A stretch of 5,541 bases of DNA from Proteiniphilum sp. GTDB taxonomy: Bacteria > Bacteroidota > Bacteroidia > Bacteroidales > Dysgonomonadaceae. A model generated the notes under the pieces. That model made no database searches, was not told the origin of the DNA, and saw nothing but the letters and a program-made list of their open reading frames with translations. Each line of letters opens with the position of its first letter. Within the stretch, counting starts at the first letter, position 1. The stretch lies in assembly GCA_031284475.1 (NCBI GenBank), contig JAISZV010000253.1, forward strand, positions 1 through 5,541, given 5' to 3'. Positions 1 through 5,541 of the stretch are shown here, one piece after another. A program made the position numbers and the translations under genes.

Positions 1-107
1 TTCAATGTCTTAACGGTTACTTTGTCTTTTATTTTGGGAAAATAAGGCGCTGCATAGTACTCATCTAAAGCGGCATCCCCAATAAAAAAAACCTTATTCT
101 TTTCCAT
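1..107 (-). CDS. PfkB-family carbohydrate kinase, N-terminal fragment (cut by left edge)
   Basis: Only the first 35 codons are present; the gene runs off the left edge. They encode a first beta-strand and loop typical of PfkB/ribokinase sugar kinases: VFFIGDAALDEYY at residues 6-18, where the GD...D pattern is the family's usual N-terminal substrate-site motif, followed by FPKIKDKV at 23-30. Such enzymes transfer phosphate from ATP to a sugar or sugar-like hydroxyl in the cytosol. The start is supported by a GAGGTGA ribosome site (rev. comp. of 113-119) a few bases upstream of the ATG at 107. It is the last visible gene of the minus-strand series, 121 bases after the AllA-like gene, and that gap is packed with hairpins. 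It differs in sequence from the complete PfkB kinase at 744-1640, so the locus has two kinases. The substrate cannot be told from this fragment; the family call is fairly safe. Confidence 0.72.
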   Translation of the reverse strand, partial: MEKNKVFFIGDAALDEYYAAPYFPKIKDKVTVKTL

Positions 108-125
108 ATCCGTCACCTCACTGGG

Positions 126-156
126 CTTGCAGACAACCCGGCTGCTTGTCTGCAAG
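126..156. repeat. Perfect 11-bp inverted repeat, 9-nt loop (hairpin 1)
   Basis: CTTGCAGACAA (126-136) is exactly complementary to TTGTCTGCAAG (146-156) around the loop CCCGGCTGC. It ends about 7 bases upstream of the ribosome site of the last kinase gene. No T-run follows on either strand, so a classical intrinsic terminator is unlikely. The loop nearly matches that of the hairpin at 2830-2870. A dispersed repeat, or an mRNA processing or stability element, fits better. Confidence 0.6.
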
Positions 157-160
157 TCTT

Positions 161-181
161 ACAAAATGCTCCGCATTTTGT
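161..181. repeat. Perfect 9-bp inverted repeat, 3-nt loop (hairpin 2)
   Basis: ACAAAATGC (161-169) pairs with GCATTTTGT (173-181) around TCC. It is the middle of three consecutive hairpins between the AllA-like gene and the last kinase. There is no T-tract on the transcribed (minus) side. The plus-strand side is T-rich (TTGTTTTAG), but no plus-strand gene ends here. Confidence 0.55.
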
Positions 182-194
182 TGTTTTAGCGCTT

Positions 195-224
195 GTTGTT
201 CGGAAACTGCGGTTCCCGAACAAC
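195..224. repeat. Imperfect inverted repeat (hairpin 3), just after the AllA-like gene
   Basis: GTTGTTCGG (195-203) pairs with CCGAACAAC (216-224). After one A/C mismatch, AAC (205-207) pairs with GTT (212-214), leaving a TGCG tetraloop. The stem begins 5 bases past the stop codon of the cupin gene, where a terminator would sit, but the minus strand continues as AAGCGCTAAAACAAC rather than a U-run. An mRNA 3'-end stabiliser or an intergenic repeat is more likely than full termination. Confidence 0.55.
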
Positions 225-228
225 TCCA

Positions 229-711
229 TTAGTTCTCTACGACCACGGGACCGTTTTTTATTTCTACCCACTCGGTAGGTTCATTTTTATAGCAAAGGGC
301 CATCCAGTAGTAATGGGTTTCAGCGTTTTGTCCATGAGCGGCTGAATGCCATGTCTTTCTATGCAGGACGGCAATTTGTCCTGGTTTTAGAAGCACCGGA
401 ACAACATCTTTCGCATCAGGCTGATTTTCTTCTGTTGCCTTTGCGACTAAAAATATTATCGGTTCGCCGGCACACATTAATACTTCCTGCGTATGTTCAT
501 GCCTTTCCATCATGGCGGCGGTAAAAGGGCAGCCCGTACCTAAAGTATACCCCAGGCTTGCCAGTGAATCAATTATTGGAAATGCGGTATTTGTATCTTC
601 CCAACCTTCGCCGTTACTGTGATTTATATTAACATTGTTTTGATAGTCATTCATGTCATATACTATTCCAAAGGGTGAAAAATCAATATGAGTGATTTCA
701 ACAGCCTGCAT
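229..711 (-). CDS. Ureidoglycolate lyase (AllA)-like cupin protein
   Basis: A 160-residue cytosolic protein, the same length as E. coli AllA as I recall it. It carries the family's hallmark block MMERHEHTQEVLM (67-79), continuing through GEPIIFLVA (82-90), then KPGQIAVLHR (109-118) and TWH (120-122). These are cupin strands whose His/Glu residues (H71, H73, H122 and nearby E69/E76) probably line the active site. AllA splits ureidoglycolate to glyoxylate and urea, a C-N bond lysis, but no allantoin-pathway gene is nearby, so the substrate here is probably different. The ATG at 711 is chosen over one 18 bases upstream because AAGGAGG (719-725) lies 7 bases before it; the upstream ATG would put that site inside the gene. 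It follows the PfkB kinase by 32 bases, consistent with cotranscription. The family call is good; the reaction is unknown. Confidence 0.75.
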   Translation of the reverse strand: MQAVEITHIDFSPFGIVYDMNDYQNNVNINHSNGEGWEDTNTAFPIIDSLASLGYTLGTGCPFTAAMMERHEHTQEVLMCAGEPIIFLVAKATEENQPDAKDVVPVLLKPGQIAVLHRKTWHSAAHGQNAETHYYWMALCYKNEPTEWVEIKNGPVVVEN

Positions 712-718
712 AATTCTG

Positions 719-725
719 CCTCCTT
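719..725 (-). promoter_or_regulatory. Ribosome binding site deciding the start of the AllA-like gene
   Basis: AAGGAGG on the minus strand, 7 bases upstream of the ATG at 711. It overlaps the first codons of the longer open frame (ATG at 729), so that ATG is unlikely to be the start. Confidence 0.75.
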
Positions 726-743
726 GCATTTTGCCTCTCCGCG

Positions 744-1640
744 TTAATTTAACCTTTTAAAAGCCTCATCCCTGATATTCAGAATCCGGGGGTATGGGCC
801 GTATTGCAGCAAGTTGTAAGCGGCGGCTATATTGCCCATTGTGGCGATCTTCCCCGGTTCGTAATGCTCACAAAAACCCACCAGGGCGGCGGCGGTAGAA
901 CAATTACCGCAGCCTGTTGTGTCGATCACGTTACCCAATGCGATACTCCCGGAAAAGAAGGCGTTGTTGTTACATATCATGTATGAACCTTTTTTACCAA
1001 CCCTGAAATAGCAGGGTGTTTTTAAATCAATTATCTTTTTTATTGCCCCATCTTCGTCATTGACGCCGAATAGCATTTTGGCTTCCGGTAAATTAATCGA
1101 AAAAATATCGATCTTGTTTATAATATGAAAAGCCGGCTCATGCCTGTCTTTGTCTGCGGATACCGAAGTGGGTAATTCCCACATAACTTTAATATTTCCC
1201 CTGGATTTTATTTCCTGTATTGAATTCCAGATGGAATCATAAATATTCGCTTCGATATAAATGCCCTTTGTTGAATTGTTACAATGTTTCAGTATAAGCG
1301 AAAGGTCAATTTTATCTAATTCATTGACGGTTTTTTCTTCATCTGTTCCGTAGATGGAAAATTCATCATGCAGGCCCTCTTTCCCATATATTAATTTTGT
1401 ATATTGCGTATGCGGCAATATTTCATTCAGGCCCGAATAGGAACAATGATTATCTTCCATCCATTCGCCGTAATAATTTTTATAATCCCTGCCTATGTTT
1501 GAGATATATATGCACTCATCCGTCCAAAGTTTAATGCCGGCAACACAAAATATAGAACCGCCAATGACGCTCTTTTTCACCGTACCGTCTTCAAATTCGA
1601 TATCATTTACTATGGACGGTCCGACCACAAGATAACTCAT
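744..1640 (-). CDS. PfkB-family carbohydrate kinase with GCGN instead of GAGD
   Basis: A 298-residue ribokinase/PfkB-fold protein of normal family length. Visible landmarks are the N-terminal strand YLVVGPSIVNDI (3-14), a glycine motif IGGSIFCVAG (26-35) in the place of the family's GG.xxN signature, INLPEAKMLFG (182-192), which matches the family's 'N..E...L.G' segment, FRVGKKGS (212-219), and the ATP/anion-hole signature DTTGCGNCSTAAA (240-252). In the canonical signature the position of N246 is the catalytic base Asp (GAGD). Asn is also seen in some divergent PfkB branches, such as Mak32-like proteins, so this may be a subfamily trait rather than loss of activity. By analogy with FrlD, it could phosphorylate an imported glycated compound; this is inference. 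Its ATG lies one base after the stop of the upstream TIM-barrel gene, and its GGAG ribosome site (1646-1649) is inside that gene's last codons, which implies translational coupling. The family is certain; activity and substrate are open. Confidence 0.85.
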   Translation of the reverse strand: MSYLVVGPSIVNDIEFEDGTVKKSVIGGSIFCVAGIKLWTDECIYISNIGRDYKNYYGEWMEDNHCSYSGLNEILPHTQYTKLIYGKEGLHDEFSIYGTDEEKTVNELDKIDLSLILKHCNNSTKGIYIEANIYDSIWNSIQEIKSRGNIKVMWELPTSVSADKDRHEPAFHIINKIDIFSINLPEAKMLFGVNDEDGAIKKIIDLKTPCYFRVGKKGSYMICNNNAFFSGSIALGNVIDTTGCGNCSTAAALVGFCEHYEPGKIATMGNIAAAYNLLQYGPYPRILNIRDEAFKRLN

Positions 1641-1641
1641 A

Positions 1642-2799
1642 TTAACTCCAATTCAATGCCCTTTTTTGGGCTTCAAAATCTTTTTGGATTGATTCACTGT
1701 TTTTAAGTTCATGCAGGATGACAAATTCTTTGCTGTATGAATGCAGCCGGAGGAGCAGATCTTTTACATCCCTGCCTTTCAAAACACCGGTCTCAAGCGG
1801 AAGGTGTGAATCGTAATGTTCAAGGACAATTTTTACGCCATAGTCTTCTTTTTCTTCCCATGTTGCCAGGGCGTCCATTTTATCAGAATATGGAGGCGAC
1901 GATTTCCCATGAACAAAAAACTCTACATCCTTTAAGGCACAGTCCGACAGATGAATTGAACCCGCTCTTTGCCGCAATTCCGGAGCGAGGATATTATACT
2001 CCAGCCAGCGCGCTGAAAATAAAGCGGGATTATTGCCATATTCCGCTTCCATAACTCTCATTTCATCATTTTTTTCCTCCTCGGGCAGCATAAAATACGC
2101 ATGATCACGGCCTTTTTGTTTTCCTGCCGCATGGAGAAGATGATTAATATCCCAGCCAATCTTCACTTTATTTCCCGGATCATTCAGTTGTTCAAAGAGC
2201 GTTATATAATCATTTTTTGACTGGGTTCCATATTCAAGCCCCCATCCCGCATTTTCAATTTCAATGCAGGGAGAAGCGCCGGTAAGAAGCTGTAATTCTT
2301 CCAGGTTTAGTAAAAATTGTTGTATCATAAATATCATGGCCTGGCGGATGTCATTTATTGGTATTGTAAAGGCCCATTCGCCGTCAATCGGCGCGTAGTC
2401 TATTAAATGAAACGTATAGGCCTGTGCGTTCAAGGCGGAAGCTATTTCATATTCCTGCGCCCATCTTTTCCAGATATGGCTGCCGGTTAAATCTCCATAA
2501 TACGCTCTGACCTGCTCAATGCCGCCAAACCTGGTAATTAGTTCGGTAAAATTGTTTTTTGTTAAAAAACTTGTTGGATAAGCCCAATAAGAACAATGCA
2601 GCCTTTTAACTTGTAGATTTCGCAGTTTATATATAAGCGACACTCTTTCAGTTTCACTACTAAACAAATTCCATGTTCTCGGTACAAGATCGTCAAAGAA
2701 AATTTCTGTTCCTGAAAGTTCATTCTTTTCGCAGAAACTTTTAATATTCAGGGGTTCATTTTCAAAAATATGTTCCTTGTGGGTTATATATTCATTCAT
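1642..2799 (-). CDS. Xylose-isomerase-like TIM-barrel protein (sugar isomerase/epimerase type)
   Basis: A 385-residue soluble protein with the pattern of the AP-endonuclease-2/xylose-isomerase-like TIM barrel. A metal-binding set can be read at strand ends: E182 in CIEIENAGWG (178-187), D217 in KIGWDINHLLH (213-223), H283 in SIHLSDC (281-287) and E327 in KIVLEHYD (323-330). H131 (FHLIDY) is a further likely active-site residue. Members are typically divalent-metal isomerases or 3-epimerases; FrlC of the fructoselysine pathway belongs here. It is about 100 residues longer than typical members such as FrlC, with a charged insert (about 225-275) between D217 and H283. The open frame extends 88 codons upstream into the permease gene, but the ATG at 2799 follows an AGGAGGAG site by 8 bases and the extension looks non-coding. 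It sits 77 bases after the permease gene and abuts the PfkB gene. An epimerase or isomerase acting on the transported compound is likely; the exact substrate is unknown. Confidence 0.8.
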   Translation of the reverse strand: MNEYITHKEHIFENEPLNIKSFCEKNELSGTEIFFDDLVPRTWNLFSSETERVSLIYKLRNLQVKRLHCSYWAYPTSFLTKNNFTELITRFGGIEQVRAYYGDLTGSHIWKRWAQEYEIASALNAQAYTFHLIDYAPIDGEWAFTIPINDIRQAMIFMIQQFLLNLEELQLLTGASPCIEIENAGWGLEYGTQSKNDYITLFEQLNDPGNKVKIGWDINHLLHAAGKQKGRDHAYFMLPEEEKNDEMRVMEAEYGNNPALFSARWLEYNILAPELRQRAGSIHLSDCALKDVEFFVHGKSSPPYSDKMDALATWEEKEDYGVKIVLEHYDSHLPLETGVLKGRDVKDLLLRLHSYSKEFVILHELKNSESIQKDFEAQKRALNWS

Positions 2800-2807
2800 T
2801 TTCCATT

Positions 2808-2815
2808 CTCCTCCT
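2808..2815 (-). promoter_or_regulatory. Ribosome binding site fixing the start of the TIM-barrel gene
   Basis: AGGAGGAG on the minus strand with 8 bases to the ATG at 2799. It rules against the 264-base longer open frame, whose first ATG (3063) lies inside the permease gene. Confidence 0.8.
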
Positions 2816-2829
2816 GTTAAATAACCATT

Positions 2830-2870
2830 GGGAAGCGCCGGAAACCCTGGCTGAGTTTCCGGCGCTTCCC
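2830..2870. repeat. Perfect 16-bp inverted repeat between permease and TIM-barrel genes
   Basis: GGGAAGCGCCGGAAAC (2830-2845) is exactly complementary to GTTTCCGGCGCTTCCC (2855-2870), with loop CCTGGCTGA. The GC-rich stem starts 6 bases after the permease stop codon and ends 14 bases before the next ribosome site. The position suits a terminator, but the transcribed strand continues AATGGTTATTT, which is not a clear U-run. It could therefore partly reduce readthrough, protect the permease mRNA 3' end, or be a dispersed intergenic repeat. The loop matches that of the hairpin at 126-156 in 7 of 9 bases. Confidence 0.75.
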
Positions 2871-2876
2871 TTGAAC

Positions 2877-4259
<1,383 letters not shown>

Positions 4260-4307
4260 TTATTATCAACCTAAGTTGAAATTACCCATCTGAAGAAAGC
4301 TCAAATC

Positions 4308-5081
4308 TCAAGCGAGCCGGCAAACGCCGGCCTCTCCCGCCTCCTGTAATTTTTTCTTGTTTATTTCCTTGACGACATCCATAATTTTTTTAACATGACC
4401 GGCGTCAACTTCGCCGTTATCTTTGTAAGTATCTTTAAAATAACTTCCTATGATGGCGCCGTCCACGATTGACAAACGTTCCTCACAGTTCTCCGGCGTA
4501 ATACCGGCGCCGACAATCAAAGGAAAACCGCCGATAATCGACCGGAATTCCGTAATTTTTGACAATTCTGTTTCAACGCCGGTACCTGAACCGGTTACGA
4601 CAATGGCATCACAACGCCGCAATCCAATTTTCAAATCTTCGTCCAGCGGGCGTCCTGATTTATAGGGCTGATATTTAAAACGGACGCCGCCAAGAACGAC
4701 CGCGTTTGTATTTTTTCTCCACTGAGAAATATTCAAGTCAAATCGCTCGTCTTCTTCAGGTTCTAAATGACCGGCCACAGAATCCAATTGAATAAACTTC
4801 GCCCCATATTTCCCCGCCGCCTCAAATCCTCCCGCATCGTTATCCAGCATATTTACGCCATACAAGACGTCAGGATAGTCTTTCTGCATAAATCTTAATA
4901 TTTCTTCAACCTCGTTTTCACTGCCAAAATAATTTTCCACGACCATCGCATTAATTTCGTTTGACAGGTAGATTTCAATTTCCCGCTTTGTTCTTTCCAA
5001 AATGTCCTGTCGATTATCACCTTTTAGGTGCAGCATTGCGAAAACAGTCTTTTTCTGCCCAAAAACGTCAAAATAGTTCAT
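4308..5081 (-). CDS. BtpA/SgcQ-family TIM-barrel protein
   Basis: A 257-residue soluble protein of normal length for the BtpA/SgcQ family (COG0434). It shows the family's ordered motifs: TVFAMLHLKG (12-21), MVVENYFG (46-53), YGVNMLDNDAGG (74-85), IVVTGSGTGVET (160-171), VGAGITPEN (190-198) and VDGAIIGSYFK (206-216), ending with VDAGHVKKI (225-233). The C-terminal glycine motifs resemble the phosphate-binding site of phosphate-binding TIM barrels, so a phosphorylated sugar-like ligand is plausible. The family's biochemical function is poorly known: BtpA was linked to photosystem I in cyanobacteria, while SgcQ lies in an E. coli sugar operon. A catabolic role fits here. It is the first gene after the promoter, with AAGGAGG (5089-5095) 7 bases before the ATG. 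The C-terminus is a short lysine/glutamate-rich tail. Family assignment is strong; the reaction is not known. Confidence 0.82.
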   Translation of the reverse strand: MNYFDVFGQKKTVFAMLHLKGDNRQDILERTKREIEIYLSNEINAMVVENYFGSENEVEEILRFMQKDYPDVLYGVNMLDNDAGGFEAAGKYGAKFIQLDSVAGHLEPEEDERFDLNISQWRKNTNAVVLGGVRFKYQPYKSGRPLDEDLKIGLRRCDAIVVTGSGTGVETELSKITEFRSIIGGFPLIVGAGITPENCEERLSIVDGAIIGSYFKDTYKDNGEVDAGHVKKIMDVVKEINKKKLQEAGEAGVCRLA

Positions 5082-5088
5082 TAAAAAA

Positions 5089-5095
5089 CCTCCTT
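5089..5095 (-). promoter_or_regulatory. Ribosome binding site of the BtpA-like gene
   Basis: AAGGAGG on the minus strand with 7 T/A bases (TTTTTTA) to the ATG at 5081. The unstructured spacer suggests efficient initiation for the first gene of the series. Confidence 0.75.
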
Positions 5096-5105
5096 CTGTT
5101 TTATT

Positions 5106-5130
5106 ATGACAAAAAAATTATTATTGTCAT
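5106..5130. promoter_or_regulatory. ATGACAA/TTGTCAT dyad in the leader (possible operator)
   Basis: ATGACAA (5106-5112) and TTGTCAT (5124-5130) form a perfect 7-bp dyad with an 11-base AT-rich centre, about 25 bases upstream of the BtpA-like start and inside the predicted leader. TATTGTCA recurs at 5217-5224 over the -35 of the promoter. It could be a regulator site or a weak hairpin; the sequence alone does not decide. Confidence 0.35.
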
Positions 5131-5177
5131 TCTCGATACTTTTAGCAAGGTGAATTCCCTCACCGTTATTCCCTATC

Positions 5178-5217
5178 ATCATAATACGTTATAATACATT
5201 ATAATACATCTTATGAT
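5178..5217. promoter_or_regulatory. Triple 10-bp tandem repeat, likely operator over the -10 region
   Basis: ATAATACGTT, ATAATACATT and ATAATACATC follow one another without gaps at 5181-5210, a period close to one DNA turn. The block is bracketed by the inverted pair ATCATAA (5178-5184) and TTATGAT (5211-5217). It covers the -10 box and the expected start of the minus-strand transcript. A repressor bound here would block the operon promoter. The divergently encoded GntR regulator is the obvious candidate, though its recognition sequence is not known from this window. Confidence 0.5.
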
Positions 5218-5225
5218 ATTGTCAA
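5198..5225 (-). promoter_or_regulatory. Sigma-70 type promoter of the minus-strand operon
   Basis: On the minus strand TTGACA (5225-5220) is followed after 16 bases by TATAAT (5203-5198); both hexamers match consensus exactly. Transcription would begin near 5191, giving a leader of about 110 bases before the BtpA-like gene. A T/A-rich dyad (5229-5250) directly upstream of the -35 could also act as an UP-like element. With such strong boxes, control by a repressor rather than an activator is expected. Confidence 0.75.
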
Positions 5226-5228
5226 GGG

Positions 5229-5250
5229 TTTTTCCATTTTTTAGGAAAAA
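5229..5250. repeat. AT-rich inverted repeat upstream of the operon promoter
   Basis: TTTTTCC (5229-5235) pairs with GGAAAAA (5244-5250) around ATTTTTTA, just upstream of the -35 box of the minus-strand promoter and between the two divergent genes. It may be a protein site, an UP-like element or simply low-complexity DNA. Nothing else clear was found between here and the regulator's promoter region (about 5251-5295). Confidence 0.3.
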
Positions 5251-5317
5251 AATACCGGCGGATAAAAGCCGCAAATATCGAAGAAAGCCGGGGAATTGTA
5301 TGATTTTTCTTTGGCCC

Positions 5318-5346
5318 TTACATAAAATTGTTTTTTATCGTAAAAT
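5318..5346 (+). promoter_or_regulatory. Candidate promoter of the GntR regulator gene
   Basis: TTACAT (5318-5323) and TAAAAT (5341-5346) are separated by 17 bases. Transcription would start near 5353, leaving only about 10 bases before the ATG and overlapping the ribosome site, which is a drawback. An alternative uses TTGTAT at 5296-5301 with a poor -10 near 5319-5326 and gives a longer leader. Either is tentative. Confidence 0.3.
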
Positions 5347-5362
5347 ATTTTAAGGAACCGTC

Positions 5363-5541
5363 ATGACAACAATTGACCATAAGAATTTGCAGCCCCTATA
5401 TAAGCAGCTCTATCAGGTAATACTAAACGACATCAAAAACGGCGTCTTTCGTCCGGGGGATAAACTTCCAACTGAAGACGCCTTACAAGAAAGATTTGGC
5501 GTAAGCCGTATAACCGTCCGTAAAGCCTTACAAGTATTAGT
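5363..5541 (+). CDS. GntR-family (HutC-type) transcriptional regulator, N-terminal part (cut by right edge)
   Basis: The first 59 codons of a GntR winged-helix repressor. PLYKQLY (11-17), the turn GVFRPGDKLPTE (27-38) and the recognition-helix segment FGVSRITVRKAL (45-56) are textbook for the family. The P-x-Y-x-Q-x-x start and PGDKLPTE turn fit the HutC/UTRA branch, whose C-terminal domain senses sugar-like or amino ligands; that domain lies outside the window. The ATG at 5363 is preceded by AAGGA (5352-5356). It is divergent from the catabolic genes with 281 bases between, the usual arrangement for a local repressor. FrlR of the fructoselysine operon is also a GntR/HutC protein, so it is a plausible counterpart, but this part is too conserved to show that. 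It most likely responds to a pathway intermediate and binds the repeated site at 5178-5217 (inference). Confidence 0.85.
   Translation, partial: MTTIDHKNLQPLYKQLYQVILNDIKNGVFRPGDKLPTEDALQERFGVSRITVRKALQVL

Noticed and set aside
126..224. Intrinsic terminators after the cupin gene
   Set aside because: The stems are good, but none is followed by a U-run on the transcribed strand, so they were listed as repeats.
712..729. Upstream ATG adding six residues to the AllA-like protein
   Set aside because: The AAGGAGG site lies within this stretch and is correctly spaced for the ATG at 711.
5104..5163. A 19-codon leader frame on the minus strand (GTG start, TAA stop)
   Set aside because: It lies in the predicted leader but has no ribosome site, a non-ATG start, and no run of codons suggesting attenuation.
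4450..5194. Plus-strand open frames at 4450-4665 and 4961-5194
   Set aside because: Both are antisense to the BtpA-like gene; the second also runs through the operon leader. No motif or ribosome site supports them.

Overview
The window reads as part of a catabolic locus from a low-to-mid GC bacterium, most likely a Bacillota member (Clostridia or Negativicutes type). The reasons are strong AGGAGG-type ribosome binding sites at most starts, a near-consensus TTGACA/TATAAT promoter, and AT-rich intergenic DNA. The exact lineage cannot be fixed from the sequence.

Layout: one plus-strand regulator gene (GntR/HutC type, cut by the right edge, from 5363) diverges from a minus-strand series of six genes. 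In transcription order, right to left, these are a BtpA/SgcQ-family TIM-barrel protein (5081-4308), an APC-superfamily permease closely resembling FrlA (4208-2877), a xylose-isomerase-like TIM-barrel enzyme (2799-1642), a PfkB-family kinase with Asn at the usual catalytic Asp (1640-744), a ureidoglycolate-lyase-like (AllA) cupin (711-229), and the N-terminus of a second, different PfkB-family kinase (107 to the left edge). Gaps between the minus-strand genes are 99, 77, 1, 32 and 121 bases. Three upstream ATGs in the longest open frames were rejected in favour of internal ATGs with well-placed Shine-Dalgarno sequences.

The 281-base divergent region carries a strong promoter for the minus-strand genes (TTGACA-16-TATAAT), a perfectly phased triple 10-bp repeat over its -10 and start site (a likely operator), and several dyads in the leader and upstream. 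Two intercistronic regions hold strong perfect hairpins (2830-2870 and 126-156) with unrelated stems but nearly the same 9-nt loop. The 121-base gap before the last kinase is almost filled by three consecutive hairpins.

Functional reading (inference): GntR regulator + FrlA-like permease + xylose-isomerase-like epimerase + PfkB kinase is the component set of the fructoselysine/psicoselysine (frl) operon, which imports, epimerises and phosphorylates glycated amino acids. Here that set is combined with three proteins not found in the classical frl operon: a BtpA/SgcQ protein, an AllA-like cupin and a second kinase. No SIS-domain deglycase (FrlB) is visible. The locus may therefore process a glycated amine or other amino-linked sugar by a variant route, possibly using a different C-N bond-breaking step.
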